NCBI GenBank assembly: GCA_000432855.1
Contig: HF990861.1
Span: forward strand, 10,002 to 74,001
Direction: 5' to 3'
Source of the DNA: Firmicutes bacterium CAG:822
GTDB lineage: Bacteria; Bacillota_I; Bacilli_A; RF39; UBA660
DNA length: 64,000 nucleotides
Positions within the stretch are counted from its first letter, which is position 1, and each line of letters starts with the position of its first letter. Below, piece by piece: positions 36,196 to 43,855 of this stretch. The notes below the pieces were generated by a model that was not told the DNA's origin, searched no databases, and worked only from the letters and a program-made list of their open reading frames with translations. The position numbers were made by a program, and so were the translations under genes.

Positions 36196-36308
36196 AGATG
36201 AGAGAAATCTCATATAATAAAAAGGAATGTTCAATACTCGAATGTTGAACGCAACCACTAAATTCGTGAAGCGTCTAAATCATCGATGATGAGTTAGACG
36301 CTGTTTTC
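36196..36308 (+). ncRNA. Candidate type I antitoxin RNA 3
   Basis: Third copy: ATGAGA/TCTCAT hairpin, GTTCAA/TTGAAC stem, and terminator AGCGTCTAA/TTAGACGCT with a T run. Compared with copy 1 the terminator arms changed on both sides, keeping the pairing. Its AGCGTCTAA also pairs with TTGGGCGCT in the leader of peptide 3, so the target site changed in step. Confidence 0.7.
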
Positions 36309-36385
36309 TATTTAAATAGTAATACGAATACTAAAATAAATAGAAGGGATATTATGACATAAAGAGCTTTTTCTCTTTTAGTCAT
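36308..36385 (-). CDS. Hydrophobic small peptide 3 (candidate type I toxin)
   Basis: A 25-residue peptide, MTKREKALYVIISLLFILVF then VLLFK: charged N-terminus, one transmembrane segment, terminal Lys. Excellent SD (GGAGGTGATG). An 8-bp leader hairpin (CCAATTCT/AGAATTGG) abuts and can hide the SD. Promoter: TTGCAT (36474-36479), 17 bases, TATACT (36451-36456). The best preserved of the three copies. Confidence 0.75.
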   Translation of the reverse strand: MTKREKALYVIISLLFILVFVLLFK

Positions 36386-36450
36386 AAGCATCACCTCCAA
36401 TTCTACATGAGAATTGGTAGCGCCCAACTATTGAACATTCCTTATACATA

Positions 36451-36479
36451 AGTATAACGAATAGTTATATAAAATGCAA
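36451..36479 (-). promoter_or_regulatory. Promoter of peptide gene 3
   Basis: Minus-strand TTGCAT, 17-base spacer, TATACT; predicted transcript start near 36444. Confidence 0.7.
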
Positions 36480-36493
36480 TATAATTTAAAATA

Positions 36494-36522
36494 AAAATGT
36501 GCAAAACAAATGCACATTTTTT
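36494..36522. terminator. Terminator closing the third repeat unit
   Basis: ATGTGCA, loop AAACAAA, TGCACAT then seven T; copy of the hairpin at 34302. Confidence 0.65.
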
Positions 36523-36586
36523 TATTACTCATTTTACCTTTATTGTCCTTTTTATTTCCTTAACTTTAGCAAAAAAATAAATAGAA

Positions 36587-36607
36587 AAAACAAGATATTT
36601 ATCATCT
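36587..36607 (-). terminator. Terminator of the aldo/keto reductase remnant
   Basis: Minus-strand CAAGAT, loop, ATCTTG then TTTTTT. Confidence 0.65.
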
Positions 36608-36618
36608 TGCCTCTATAA

Positions 36619-37551
36619 TTAATCTACATAACTTTGAAAACTATTTTTAACCTGATAATCTATAGCCTCTTTTAATGTCGCATTCACATCAAAGCCAACC
36701 TGATCATTAAAACGAGAATAATCTGCTGTTTCGAACGCTCTATCATAATCACTTCTAAAACTCTTATAATAATTAAGCTCCGCACTAAAACCAGGATTTG
36801 GCTGAATCATAATACTATTATAAGCTCTAATGATATGTGAAAGTGGTACACTATATTTATTATCATCCATCAACTCTAAATTATCGGACTGAAATTTCCA
36901 AGTTTTCATAATCTCTTTTTTAGTAAAATCTAATACTTCTCTTTCTTTATTATTAAGTGATTCAAAATTTTCCATATATGAAACATTATCACGAACCTGC
37001 TCCATATTACTCATTCCAGAAAGCACCGTAAGCACTCCATCAAATGAAGACGCATATCTAATCGCATAACTAGATGGTGTTGCTAAAGCATTAAGCTCAT
37101 GCATTTTATCTAAAGCAGCTTCTGGCACTCTAGCTAAAGTGCCACCTTTAACTGGTTCCATAACAACCACCTTACAGTTATGTTTTCTAATAACTTCATA
37201 ACACTTTTTAGATTGAATAAAAAGTTCATCCCAATCATAATAATTTATAACAATCTGTACAAATTCTACCTCTGAATGTTCATATAAAATCTTATCTAAA
37301 GTCTTCGCATCATCGTGAAAAGAAAAACCAATATGGTGAATCTTGCCTTCTTCTTTCCACTTTCTCATGTATTCAAATAAATGTGTTTCTTTAACCTGTC
37401 CTTCATATATAAATCTATTTAAATTATGAAGTAAATAATAATCAAAATACTCTACTCCACATTTTTGGAGCTGTGTATTAAAAGTTTCTTCTACCTTATC
37501 CTCGGGCACCATATTAAAAATCGGAAATTTTGAAGCTAAAGTAAATTGGTG
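36619..37551 (-). pseudogene. Aldo/keto reductase lacking its N-terminus
   Basis: The frame holds the C-terminal 300 or so residues of a YdhF/Tas-like aldo/keto reductase: FTLASKFPIFNM, VEYFDYYLLHNLN (active-site region LLH), IHHIGFSFHDD, VVMEPVKGGTLA and the long tail of this subgroup. Roughly 60 residues with the NADPH-proximal strand and catalytic Tyr are missing; a stop in frame lies at 37552-37554, and sequence beyond it belongs to another frame with a recombinase start. An internal ATG at 37512 could give a 297-residue protein, but without the catalytic Tyr it should be inactive. Confidence 0.75.
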
Positions 37552-37655
37552 TTAGTCGGAAAACGATTAATACCTCTAATTAATTTCATTTCAAAAACTG
37601 TCCGTAAGTGAGCTACTTGAGAATCAGTTGAAACACGGACATAAAGAGCTTTCAT
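37536..37655 (-). pseudogene. N-terminal fragment of a serine recombinase
   Basis: From ATG 37653-37655 the frame begins MKALYVRVSTDSQ, the start of the resolvase/invertase catalytic domain with its nucleophilic Ser in the RVSTD motif. Thirteen or so residues later the homology ends and the frame runs through unrelated sequence (FEMKLIRGINRF) to a stop that overlaps the aldo/keto reductase remnant. An SD-like AAAGGAGG lies upstream at about 37700. It marks a deletion or excision joint of a mobile element. Confidence 0.6.
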
Positions 37656-37782
37656 TTTTTTTACTACTGCTTTTATATGATTAATAGCTTGTACCTCCTT
37701 TTTATAAAAGCATTTTTTGTAAAAAAACTTGCAACTACATGATAACATTTTTATACAAAAAATAAAATGCTTATAGTTTAGC

Positions 37783-37902
37783 TTATGCTTCTTTCATGTA
37801 TTTCTTTAATAGTGTATATAATAAAGAAAAAGTTAAAGTAACATTTCTAGGTTCTAATCTTTTTCCATCCTTATCATAGTTTTCTACTCGTAATACTGCC
37901 AT
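37783..37902 (-). CDS. Small ORF in the mobile-element remnant
   Basis: A 39-residue frame (MAVLRVENYDKDGKRLEPRN and then VTLTFSLLYTLLKKYMKEA) with a good SD (CGAGGTGAT) and its own downstream context. A terminator hairpin is upstream at 37939-37968. It resembles short ORFs of integrative elements in style but I do not recognise the family. Confidence 0.5.
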   Translation of the reverse strand: MAVLRVENYDKDGKRLEPRNVTLTFSLLYTLLKKYMKEA

Positions 37903-37938
37903 TAGTATCACCTCGTTTAATTATATTTTTTTAAGACA

Positions 37939-37968
37939 CAAAAAAACACATTAAAAGTTTTCAATGTG
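37939..37968 (-). terminator. Hairpin with T run
   Basis: Minus-strand CACATT, loop GAAAACTTTT, AATGTG then seven T. Confidence 0.6.
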
Positions 37969-38040
37969 CTAAATACTCCTAAAAAACATTATTTTTTTAA
38001 AACAATACTACTTATAAAAGATTGTATACTTTAAAACTAT

Positions 38041-38110
38041 CAAGCATGGTGTTTACACACCCTAAGCTTGTTAGGGAATATCCCTAAGACCCACTAAATA
38101 GTCTCCGACA
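38041..38110. repeat. Cluster of short inverted repeats, possible oriT remnant
   Basis: Within 70 bases: GGTGTTTACACACC (hairpin), CTAAGCTTGTTAG, and the perfect palindrome AGGGAATATCCCT. It is more GC-rich than its surroundings and sits beside a recombinase fragment. No relaxase gene is in the window. The rest of 37970-38286 shows only a terminator and AT-rich sequence. Confidence 0.35.
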
Positions 38111-38179
38111 GTTTAGAAAAATTATCAAATAAAATATAAAACCACGCTCCTCTCTTATAAGAAAATTTAAAGAAAGAGA

Positions 38180-38204
38180 AAAAAAAGAGAGATAAAATAT
38201 CTCC
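38180..38204 (-). terminator. Terminator of the 38287-38952 gene
   Basis: Minus-strand GAGATA, TTT loop, TATCTC followed by a T-rich run, 83 bases after the stop codon. Confidence 0.55.
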
Positions 38205-38286
38205 CAAAATAGCTCTCTTTATAATTATCCTATAATACTATTTTACCACGTTTTTTTAGGAACGTAAATGGCACGAGTTTTATAAA

Positions 38287-38952
38287 TTATATTCTTAACC
38301 AATCAGCATAATCTTTTCCAGTTACATATCTATAATCTAAGTATTCTATAATCCTTATAACTTTTTGGATAATCCAATCTATCTGACTTTGGTCAACATC
38401 ATTTAAATTACTATGAATAGCTTTGTTTAATATTGGCATTAATTCTTCTATTGACTCATACTCGTTGCTACTAATGTATTTATTTTTATATAATTCTTTT
38501 GCTAAAGAAATTGTTGATTTTGCTGAAATATCTAAATTGTTTTTTTCTGACAATTTACGAATTATCTTTTCTATTTCATATCTTCCTAATACTAATTTAG
38601 ATATTTCATCATCTGAATTTAAAATTGAATTAATTGCATTGCACTGATAAATTTTCTTTTCTTTTTTATATTTATTGCCATTTAAAATGGAATCAATTTC
38701 TTCTTTACTAATTGGTTCTATAATTTCATCGATTTTCTTCTTTTGTTGTTCTGAAACTAACTCAACCTTAACCCCAAAAGCGTCAACTGATTTAACATAT
38801 TTAATAATCCAGGGAAGAAAAGCTATTATAAATAAAGTAATAACCATCCCAGTTATATTTTCTTTTGCCCAATCAAACAAAATAATTACAATTGCAAGGA
38901 TAAAAAAGAAAGTAGAAAATATTATTTTAAACCAAAATGAACCCTTACGCAT
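38287..38952 (-). CDS. Two-helix membrane protein with cytoplasmic helical domain
   Basis: About 221 residues: two N-terminal helices (about 8-26 and 33-52), then a charged helical domain, including a KKKIDEIIEPISKEEIDSI stretch, ending YLDYRYVTGKDYADWLRI. The layout resembles DUF4145-like or helical sensor domains seen beside defence genes, but I cannot assign a family. The ATG at 38952 follows SD GGTGATT. It is a separate unit from the hydrolase upstream. Confidence 0.6.
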   Translation of the reverse strand: MRKGSFWFKIIFSTFFFILAIVIILFDWAKENITGMVITLFIIAFLPWIIKYVKSVDAFGVKVELVSEQQKKKIDEIIEPISKEEIDSILNGNKYKKEKKIYQCNAINSILNSDDEISKLVLGRYEIEKIIRKLSEKNNLDISAKSTISLAKELYKNKYISSNEYESIEELMPILNKAIHSNLNDVDQSQIDWIIQKVIRIIEYLDYRYVTGKDYADWLRI

Positions 38953-39029
38953 AAAAATCACCAATATTATTATACATTAATTCTATAACTAAATAATTTT
39001 ATTTATTTATTTATTTTGATATTATTTTT

Positions 39030-39560
39030 TTACAAAGAACTGGATTCAATAAACAAGTCCACTTCTTTTTTTATTAACAAAAAGTTGGCATATGTATGTT
39101 TATTACCATTTATAGGTTTTATTCTAATATTTTTACCCAAAAGATCAAAAACTTCTTTTACACTTCCCTGTGGATCAAACTTTTGTTGTATTATTAAAAT
39201 TTTACATCTATTATTAATATTATTTAATATTTCTTTTATCTTAATTCGATTTTCAAAAGTAAATTTCAAAGGCAATCCTAATACTACAAATATACTTGGT
39301 GTGATATTATTTTTTTCTATCTCAATAGCGGCTAAAACAGCCCCTGCTGACTTTGCTATTATTACATAATTTTTTTTTCCTTTGCATAATTGCCTTAATT
39401 TTTTTCCTTCTTTTTCAAAATCTATCATTGAGTTATCTTCCCAATTATCAAAAAATAAAGAAAACACATTATAATTTTTCTTATATACATTTACCATTTG
39501 TCTCAACCATTTTATGTTATTAGAAGTGTTTCCACCTAATATTATAATATCATTATGCAT
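39030..39560 (-). CDS. Small alpha/beta hydrolase-like protein
   Basis: A 176-residue cytoplasmic protein. Seen: IIILGGNTSNNIKWLRQ at the N-terminus, nucleophile-like Ser in VIIAKSAGAVLA near residue 70, VLGLPLKF, and a late His in NGNKHTYANFLLIKKEV. The order suits a minimal KAN/alpha-beta hydrolase with Ser and His; the acidic residue is probably Asp in QQKFDPQGS. SD AAAGGAG. It lies 58 bases beyond tRNA-Cys, after a terminator hairpin, near CysRS. Confidence 0.65.
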   Translation of the reverse strand: MHNDIIILGGNTSNNIKWLRQMVNVYKKNYNVFSLFFDNWEDNSMIDFEKEGKKLRQLCKGKKNYVIIAKSAGAVLAAIEIEKNNITPSIFVVLGLPLKFTFENRIKIKEILNNINNRCKILIIQQKFDPQGSVKEVFDLLGKNIRIKPINGNKHTYANFLLIKKEVDLFIESSSL

Positions 39561-39580
39561 TTACATTGCTCCTTTTAGAT

Positions 39581-39603
39581 AAAAAAATGCATACAATATG
39601 CAT
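39581..39603 (-). terminator. Terminator after tRNA-Cys 1
   Basis: Minus-strand ATGCATA, TG loop, TATGCAT then seven T, 15 bases past the tRNA. Confidence 0.75.
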
Positions 39604-39617
39604 CTAATTAACATATT

Positions 39618-39691
39618 TGGAGGGCCCGATTGGATTTGAACCAACGATCAGGGAGTTGCAGTCCCATGCCTTACCACTTGGCTACAGGCCC
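39618..39691 (-). tRNA. tRNA-Cys (anticodon GCA), copy 1
   Basis: Acceptor GGGCCTG/CGGGCCC, D-arm AGCCAAGTGGTAAGGCA, anticodon loop with GCA (plus-strand 39657-39659), T-loop TTCAAAT, encoded TCCA. It follows cysS on the same strand by 81 bases, with an AT hairpin but no T run between them, so the two may share a transcript. A second tRNA-Cys with the same core is at 53299. Confidence 0.95.
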
Positions 39692-39772
39692 ATAACATAA
39701 ATATATTTTACAATATATTTATGTTTTAAGTCAACAATTATAACTAAATTATATACACGTTTAATAAAATAT

Positions 39773-41221
39773 TTATCTAGTTTTTGATTTTGGTGGAATA
39801 TCAATATCCCATTCAGTAGATGTACCACCATCTTTAAGAATTATTCCTCTTTCAAGTAATTCATTTCTTATTTTATCTGCTTCTATCCAATTTTTTTCAT
39901 CTTTATAATGTTTTCTATTTAATATCATATCATTTATCTCAGACTCATCTATATTATATAAAGTTAAATACTTATTTTTTATTTCTTCAATCACTTTAAT
40001 AGGATTTTGTTGAAGTAAACCTAAAGTCGAATACACTTTTATTAAAGCATTCTTCATATCAACAACTTCTTGAATTTCATTTTTATTAATCATTTTATTC
40101 ATTATATTTACATATTCAAAAATATTTGCAATTGCCACGGAAGTATTAAAATCATTATCCATAGCTTTTCTAAAATTATTATCAATAATATCTAAGTATT
40201 TAGAATTATCATTTGGCTTATAATCACTACCTAATAAATCAATCAAATAAAACAACTTATATAACATATATATTTTTGCTTCATGTTGATCAAACATTCC
40301 ATCTACCACATTCATATCAGAACGATAATTATTTTCTAATAATGACATTCTTATTACTTCAGGATTATATTCTTTCAATAAATCACCTAATAAAATACCA
40401 TTGTTTAAAGATTTACTCATTTTCTGACCATTAACTTTAATCAAACCATTATGTAACCAATATCTTGAAAATTGCTTACCTGTTAAAGATTCACTCTGTG
40501 CGATTTCATTTTCATGATGAGGGAAAATCAAATCTTTACCACCACCATGTATATCTATTGTTTCTCCCAAATATTTCATACTCATTGTTGAACATTCAAT
40601 ATGCCATCCAGGTCTACCTAATCCCCAAGGTGATTCCCAAAAAATTTCATCATTTTTTGCATTTTTCCATAAAGCAAAATCTTTATCATCTAATTTACCA
40701 GGCTCTACACTTTTTCTAACCCCAGATAATCCATCATCAATTATCCTATTTGATAACTTACCATACTCTGGAAATGATGAAACCTTAAAAAATACATCTC
40801 CATTTTCGGTACAATAAGCATGCCCAGTTTCAATTAATTTCGTGATAAAGTTAATCATATCAGGTATACATTCTGTCGCTTTTGATTGAATTGTAGGTTT
40901 TTCCACAAATAATTGCGATAATTCATAATCTATTTTTTTCATCATATTATTTGCATAATCAGTAGGATCTACTCCCAATTCACGGGCTTTAATGATTATT
41001 TTATCATCTACGTCTGTATAATTTCTAACATAAGTTACTTCATATCCTATATACTCCAAATATTTTTTTATAACATCAAATATAATTGCTTGATATGCAT
41101 GACCAATATGTGCATCACCAGAAGCTGTTATACCACATGCATACATTTTAACTTTTCCATCTTCTAAAGGAATAAACTCTTCTTTTTTTCTATGTAAAAC
41201 ATTGTAAACTTTTAGACTCAT
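39773..41221 (-). CDS. cysS: Cysteinyl-tRNA synthetase
   Basis: A 482-residue class I synthetase that charges tRNA-Cys. Seen: zinc Cys and HIGH motif in YACGITASGDAHIGHA near residue 28, second zinc Cys in WHIECSTMS, zinc His/Glu in DLIFPHHENEIAQ, KMSKS near residue 269, and a C-terminal helical anticodon domain. The GITASGD stretch before HIGH differs from the usual GPTVYD. No T-box precedes it; the promoter is TTGATT-17-TATAAT at 41319-41347. With tRNA-Cys beside it, this may be the housekeeping gene or a second, cluster-linked copy; only the full genome can tell. Confidence 0.93.
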   Translation of the reverse strand: MSLKVYNVLHRKKEEFIPLEDGKVKMYACGITASGDAHIGHAYQAIIFDVIKKYLEYIGYEVTYVRNYTDVDDKIIIKARELGVDPTDYANNMMKKIDYELSQLFVEKPTIQSKATECIPDMINFITKLIETGHAYCTENGDVFFKVSSFPEYGKLSNRIIDDGLSGVRKSVEPGKLDDKDFALWKNAKNDEIFWESPWGLGRPGWHIECSTMSMKYLGETIDIHGGGKDLIFPHHENEIAQSESLTGKQFSRYWLHNGLIKVNGQKMSKSLNNGILLGDLLKEYNPEVIRMSLLENNYRSDMNVVDGMFDQHEAKIYMLYKLFYLIDLLGSDYKPNDNSKYLDIIDNNFRKAMDNDFNTSVAIANIFEYVNIMNKMINKNEIQEVVDMKNALIKVYSTLGLLQQNPIKVIEEIKNKYLTLYNIDESEINDMILNRKHYKDEKNWIEADKIRNELLERGIILKDGGTSTEWDIDIPPKSKTR

Positions 41222-41318
41222 TTTTGCCTCCTAATTTTAAAGTTTTAATTTAAACATACAATCGTAATTTTTTATCTAATACAACACCAAAGAAATGAAA
41301 ACGATACGGTTTGTACGT

Positions 41319-41347
41319 ATTATACTATTATTTTCTATTAAAATCAA
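41319..41347 (-). promoter_or_regulatory. Promoter of cysS
   Basis: Minus-strand TTGATT (41342-41347), 17 bases, TATAAT (41319-41324). It lies inside the 149-base gap to the LeuRS-like gene, so cysS need not depend on upstream transcription. Confidence 0.65.
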
Positions 41348-41370
41348 TAATATGAATTTATACTATTTTT

Positions 41371-42738
41371 TCATATTTTTATATTTGGCAATAAAATATT
41401 CATAAAATATTTTAAAGTATTTCTAACTTTTATCAAGATTTCCATTTCAGCATTAGAATATTTCTTTTTTAAATTTTTCATCACATCAACAAGTACCTGT
41501 TGATAAAAACCATCTTTCAACTCTTGGTAAATTTTGTCAAATTCCTCAACAAAATCATTGTTGTTACATTCTACATTAAGTAACTGACTATTTAAAAACA
41601 CTACATAATCATAAAATTCTTTCAGCATTTTATTTATAATTTTTATATTTTCTTCGGTATAATTATACATTTTCGAAGGATGACCACCAGTAAACATTAT
41701 TATCATGCGAGCAACATTACTACCATATTCATCTAGTAAATCTTTCAACAATACAGCAGTTCCTCTTGAAGATGACATACGTTCACCATTTACATATCCC
41801 ATTCCAGTAATAAAATACTTATTTGTATAATACTTCTTTTTAAAAAGTAAACTTTCAGAAAAAGTTTTCTTAATTATCCAATTTTTTAAATGTTCTTCAC
41901 AAACAAATAAATCTGTTGGCAACCATTTTACAACTGCTTCTACTATAGGAATAGTTGTTTTTTTATTTCCACCAAGAACCTCAAATATTTCATTAAAAAT
42001 GTCTTCCTTTTTTTCATCATTATTCAAATATTTAAATTTTTTATATAAATCATAAATTACAAATAACTCACTATCAAACATTGGATCAATAACATAGTTG
42101 TCTCTATATCTAACACCAATTCCATAATTTCTTAATATTCCCCAATCACTTCTTATATTTTCAAAAGATGATATTATATTATTCCTTAAACTTGGGCTAA
42201 TAAAAATTAGTTGTTCCAAATTGTTTTTTGTTTGTTTTTTCCAAGTTTCATCATCATAGTTAAGTGCCAATTCATCTTTAGAATTTTTGATTAACATACC
42301 TTTCTTTTCGTAACAATTAAATATTGTTCTAACAAATATCTCATAATCTTCTTCATTTGTTTTATAAAAATTTACATAATCACATGAAATATCAAGCCGT
42401 TTCAAATCTAATAAAGTCTGAGCAGTATAATAATCTAACAATTTTTCAGGATTGTTAAAATTTTCAACGACTTTTCTCGGAGTTTTATAACCTTTGATAA
42501 ATTTATCTCTCTCTTTATTTCTAACTTCTTTGTTATTGCTATTTAAATTATTAATAGTATTCTCTGCAGTCACTCCACTATAATGTGAAGCTATTGGAAA
42601 GCAAACATCTTTCCCTTCCGCACGTGCAATTCTCGCATTAATATCAGCAACTAACATAATTTTAGCATGATCAATACTCAAAGGACATACTGGATATATA
42701 TATGGAACTGAAATAAGCAACTTATTATTTTTCTTCAC
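41371..42738 (-). CDS. Class I synthetase-like protein (LeuRS/MetRS group), degenerate
   Basis: A 455-residue protein resembling the core of archaeal-type LeuRS. N-terminus LLISVPYIYPVCPLSIDHAK aligns with the HIGH region but reads S-I-D-H; DVCFPIASHYSGVTAEN matches the usual VLFPMGFxxTGxP stretch; near residue 330 GYVNGERMSSSRG replaces KMSKS with RMSSS, followed by LLDEYGSNVARMIIMF. The editing domain and anticodon-binding domains are short or absent. It starts with GTG after SD AAGGAG. Loss of the first His and of the catalytic Lys argues against normal tRNA charging; an amino-acid-activating or regulatory role is possible. Confidence 0.65.
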   Translation of the reverse strand: MKKNNKLLISVPYIYPVCPLSIDHAKIMLVADINARIARAEGKDVCFPIASHYSGVTAENTINNLNSNNKEVRNKERDKFIKGYKTPRKVVENFNNPEKLLDYYTAQTLLDLKRLDISCDYVNFYKTNEEDYEIFVRTIFNCYEKKGMLIKNSKDELALNYDDETWKKQTKNNLEQLIFISPSLRNNIISSFENIRSDWGILRNYGIGVRYRDNYVIDPMFDSELFVIYDLYKKFKYLNNDEKKEDIFNEIFEVLGGNKKTTIPIVEAVVKWLPTDLFVCEEHLKNWIIKKTFSESLLFKKKYYTNKYFITGMGYVNGERMSSSRGTAVLLKDLLDEYGSNVARMIIMFTGGHPSKMYNYTEENIKIINKMLKEFYDYVVFLNSQLLNVECNNNDFVEEFDKIYQELKDGFYQQVLVDVMKNLKKKYSNAEMEILIKVRNTLKYFMNILLPNIKI

Positions 42739-42892
42739 TTGAACACTCCTTTACTATTTCTTTTAACATTAATTGTCTTTCTTTAAAAGTAAAAGATAAT
42801 GCTTTATGCCAAGAATTTTTATATATTACATCTTCAAAACCTAAATCATGATTTTTCCCTTATTCTTCAACGGTTTTTACTACTTTGTCCAC
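42725..42892 (-). pseudogene. Small broken gene upstream of the LeuRS-like gene
   Basis: A frame from GTG 42890-42892 reads MDKVVKTVEE, then TAA at 42860-42862, then GKNHDLGFEDVIYKNSWHKA and LSFTFKERQLMLKEIVKECS to a stop inside the next gene. TAT or TAC to TAA would account for the break. The second part is 45 residues of protein-like sequence. Family unknown. Overlap with the next gene suggests they once formed an operon. Confidence 0.5.
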
Positions 42893-42895
42893 AGT

Positions 42896-42929
42896 AAAAA
42901 AGTACCTAGTTATTTTTACTAGATACTTT
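42896..42929 (-). terminator. Terminator of the 65-aa gene
   Basis: Minus-strand AAGTATCTAGT, loop, ACTAGGTACTT then T run. Confidence 0.7.
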
Positions 42930-42935
42930 CATTGT

Positions 42936-43127
42936 CTACTCTAGGCTGTGAATAGTAACCCCTAAACCACTATCTTCACTAGTATCTTCATTATTTTCTA
43001 AAGTAGTAGAATTATTTTCAATATCCTCATCCATCTCATTACTAGAATTATTATTTATAAATGCAAAATATATAATTATTCCAATTACTATAAATATTAA
43101 ACCTATAATTACAATTATCTTTTTCAT
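42936..43127 (-). CDS. Small membrane-anchored acidic protein
   Basis: About 63 residues: one N-terminal helix (3-25) then a Ser/Asn/Glu-rich acidic outer tail. SD AGGAG lies 6 bases before the ATG at 43127. It is 9 bases from the TetR gene stop and shares its transcript. No family recognised. Confidence 0.55.
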   Translation of the reverse strand: MKKIIVIIGLIFIVIGIIIYFAFINNNSSNEMDEDIENNSTTLENNEDTSEDSGLGVTIHSLE

Positions 43128-43136
43128 AAACATCTC

Positions 43137-43742
43137 CTATCCAAGTAATTTCCTAATACCCATATATGCAATCTCGTAAATTGTAAAATATTTATATTTA
43201 ATTCCAGCTTCTTTCATTGCTTGTTTTTGTTTTTTAGTCACACTCGCATAAGGATATATACCAAACATAAACGGGAAAAATGAATAAATAAATTCTATCG
43301 TATCTTCTTCACTCATATCTTTAAAAAACTTATTTAAACAAAGCCTTACAGCATGAACCGCATTCCCATAAGCCTTTTTAAACTCCGTTAGTCTCTCTAT
43401 TCGGCTATTTTCTTCTAAATCATACATATTCATTGACAAAAGCTTCAATAATCTTTCCTTATCTTCAAGCGTATGAGCTAACTTTCCCGCAAACTCATCT
43501 TTCGTAAGACTTTCATTATTATTTCTTATCGCATCAACTTCATCCTGCCATTTTTCGTATTCTTTTTGAAATAATGCCAAAAAAATTTCTTCCTTTGTTT
43601 CAAAATAATTATAAATAGATGGTCTTGAAAATGTCGTTTGTTCACTTATCAGTTTTATTGTTATGTCCTTAAAATTATACTTATCATATAAATCTGTACA
43701 AGCATTAATAATTTCTTCTTTTCTTAAATCACTATGTTCCAT
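43137..43742 (-). CDS. TetR/AcrR family transcriptional regulator
   Basis: About 201 residues. N-terminal HTH (ITIKLISEQTTFSRPSIYNYF) followed by a helical ligand domain of the group found with ABC exporters. The ATG at 43742 has SD AAAGGAGG 7 bases upstream; the longer frame starts before the SD. Two palindromes TGACA-3-TGTCA (43758-43770, 43802-43814) precede it, so it probably represses itself and perhaps the exporter gene upstream at 45592-43856. Confidence 0.85.
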   Translation of the reverse strand: MEHSDLRKEEIINACTDLYDKYNFKDITIKLISEQTTFSRPSIYNYFETKEEIFLALFQKEYEKWQDEVDAIRNNNESLTKDEFAGKLAHTLEDKERLLKLLSMNMYDLEENSRIERLTEFKKAYGNAVHAVRLCLNKFFKDMSEEDTIEFIYSFFPFMFGIYPYASVTKKQKQAMKEAGIKYKYFTIYEIAYMGIRKLLG

Positions 43743-43757
43743 AAAATTACCTCCTTT

Positions 43758-43814
43758 TGACACTCTGTCAGTCATCTTACACTTTCATTATATTAATTTT
43801 CTGACACCGTGTCA
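43758..43814. promoter_or_regulatory. Paired TetR operator
   Basis: TGACACTCTGTCA (43758-43770) and TGACACCGTGTCA (43802-43814): two 13-base palindromes 44 bases apart in the gap before the TetR gene. Confidence 0.7.
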
Positions 43815-43855
43815 ATAGAAATTGATAAAAAAATTTACTAAATATTATTAGTAAA

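Noticed and set aside
33958..36522. CRISPR array
   Set aside because: The three repeats are long, unevenly spaced, and contain promoters and genes; no cas genes in the window.
41222..41370. T-box upstream of cysS
   Set aside because: No GGTACC-type T-box sequence; only an ordinary promoter is seen.
10258..42862. Recoding of TAG or TAA as sense
   Set aside because: Many intact genes here end with TAG, TAA or TGA, and the interrupted genes use different stops.
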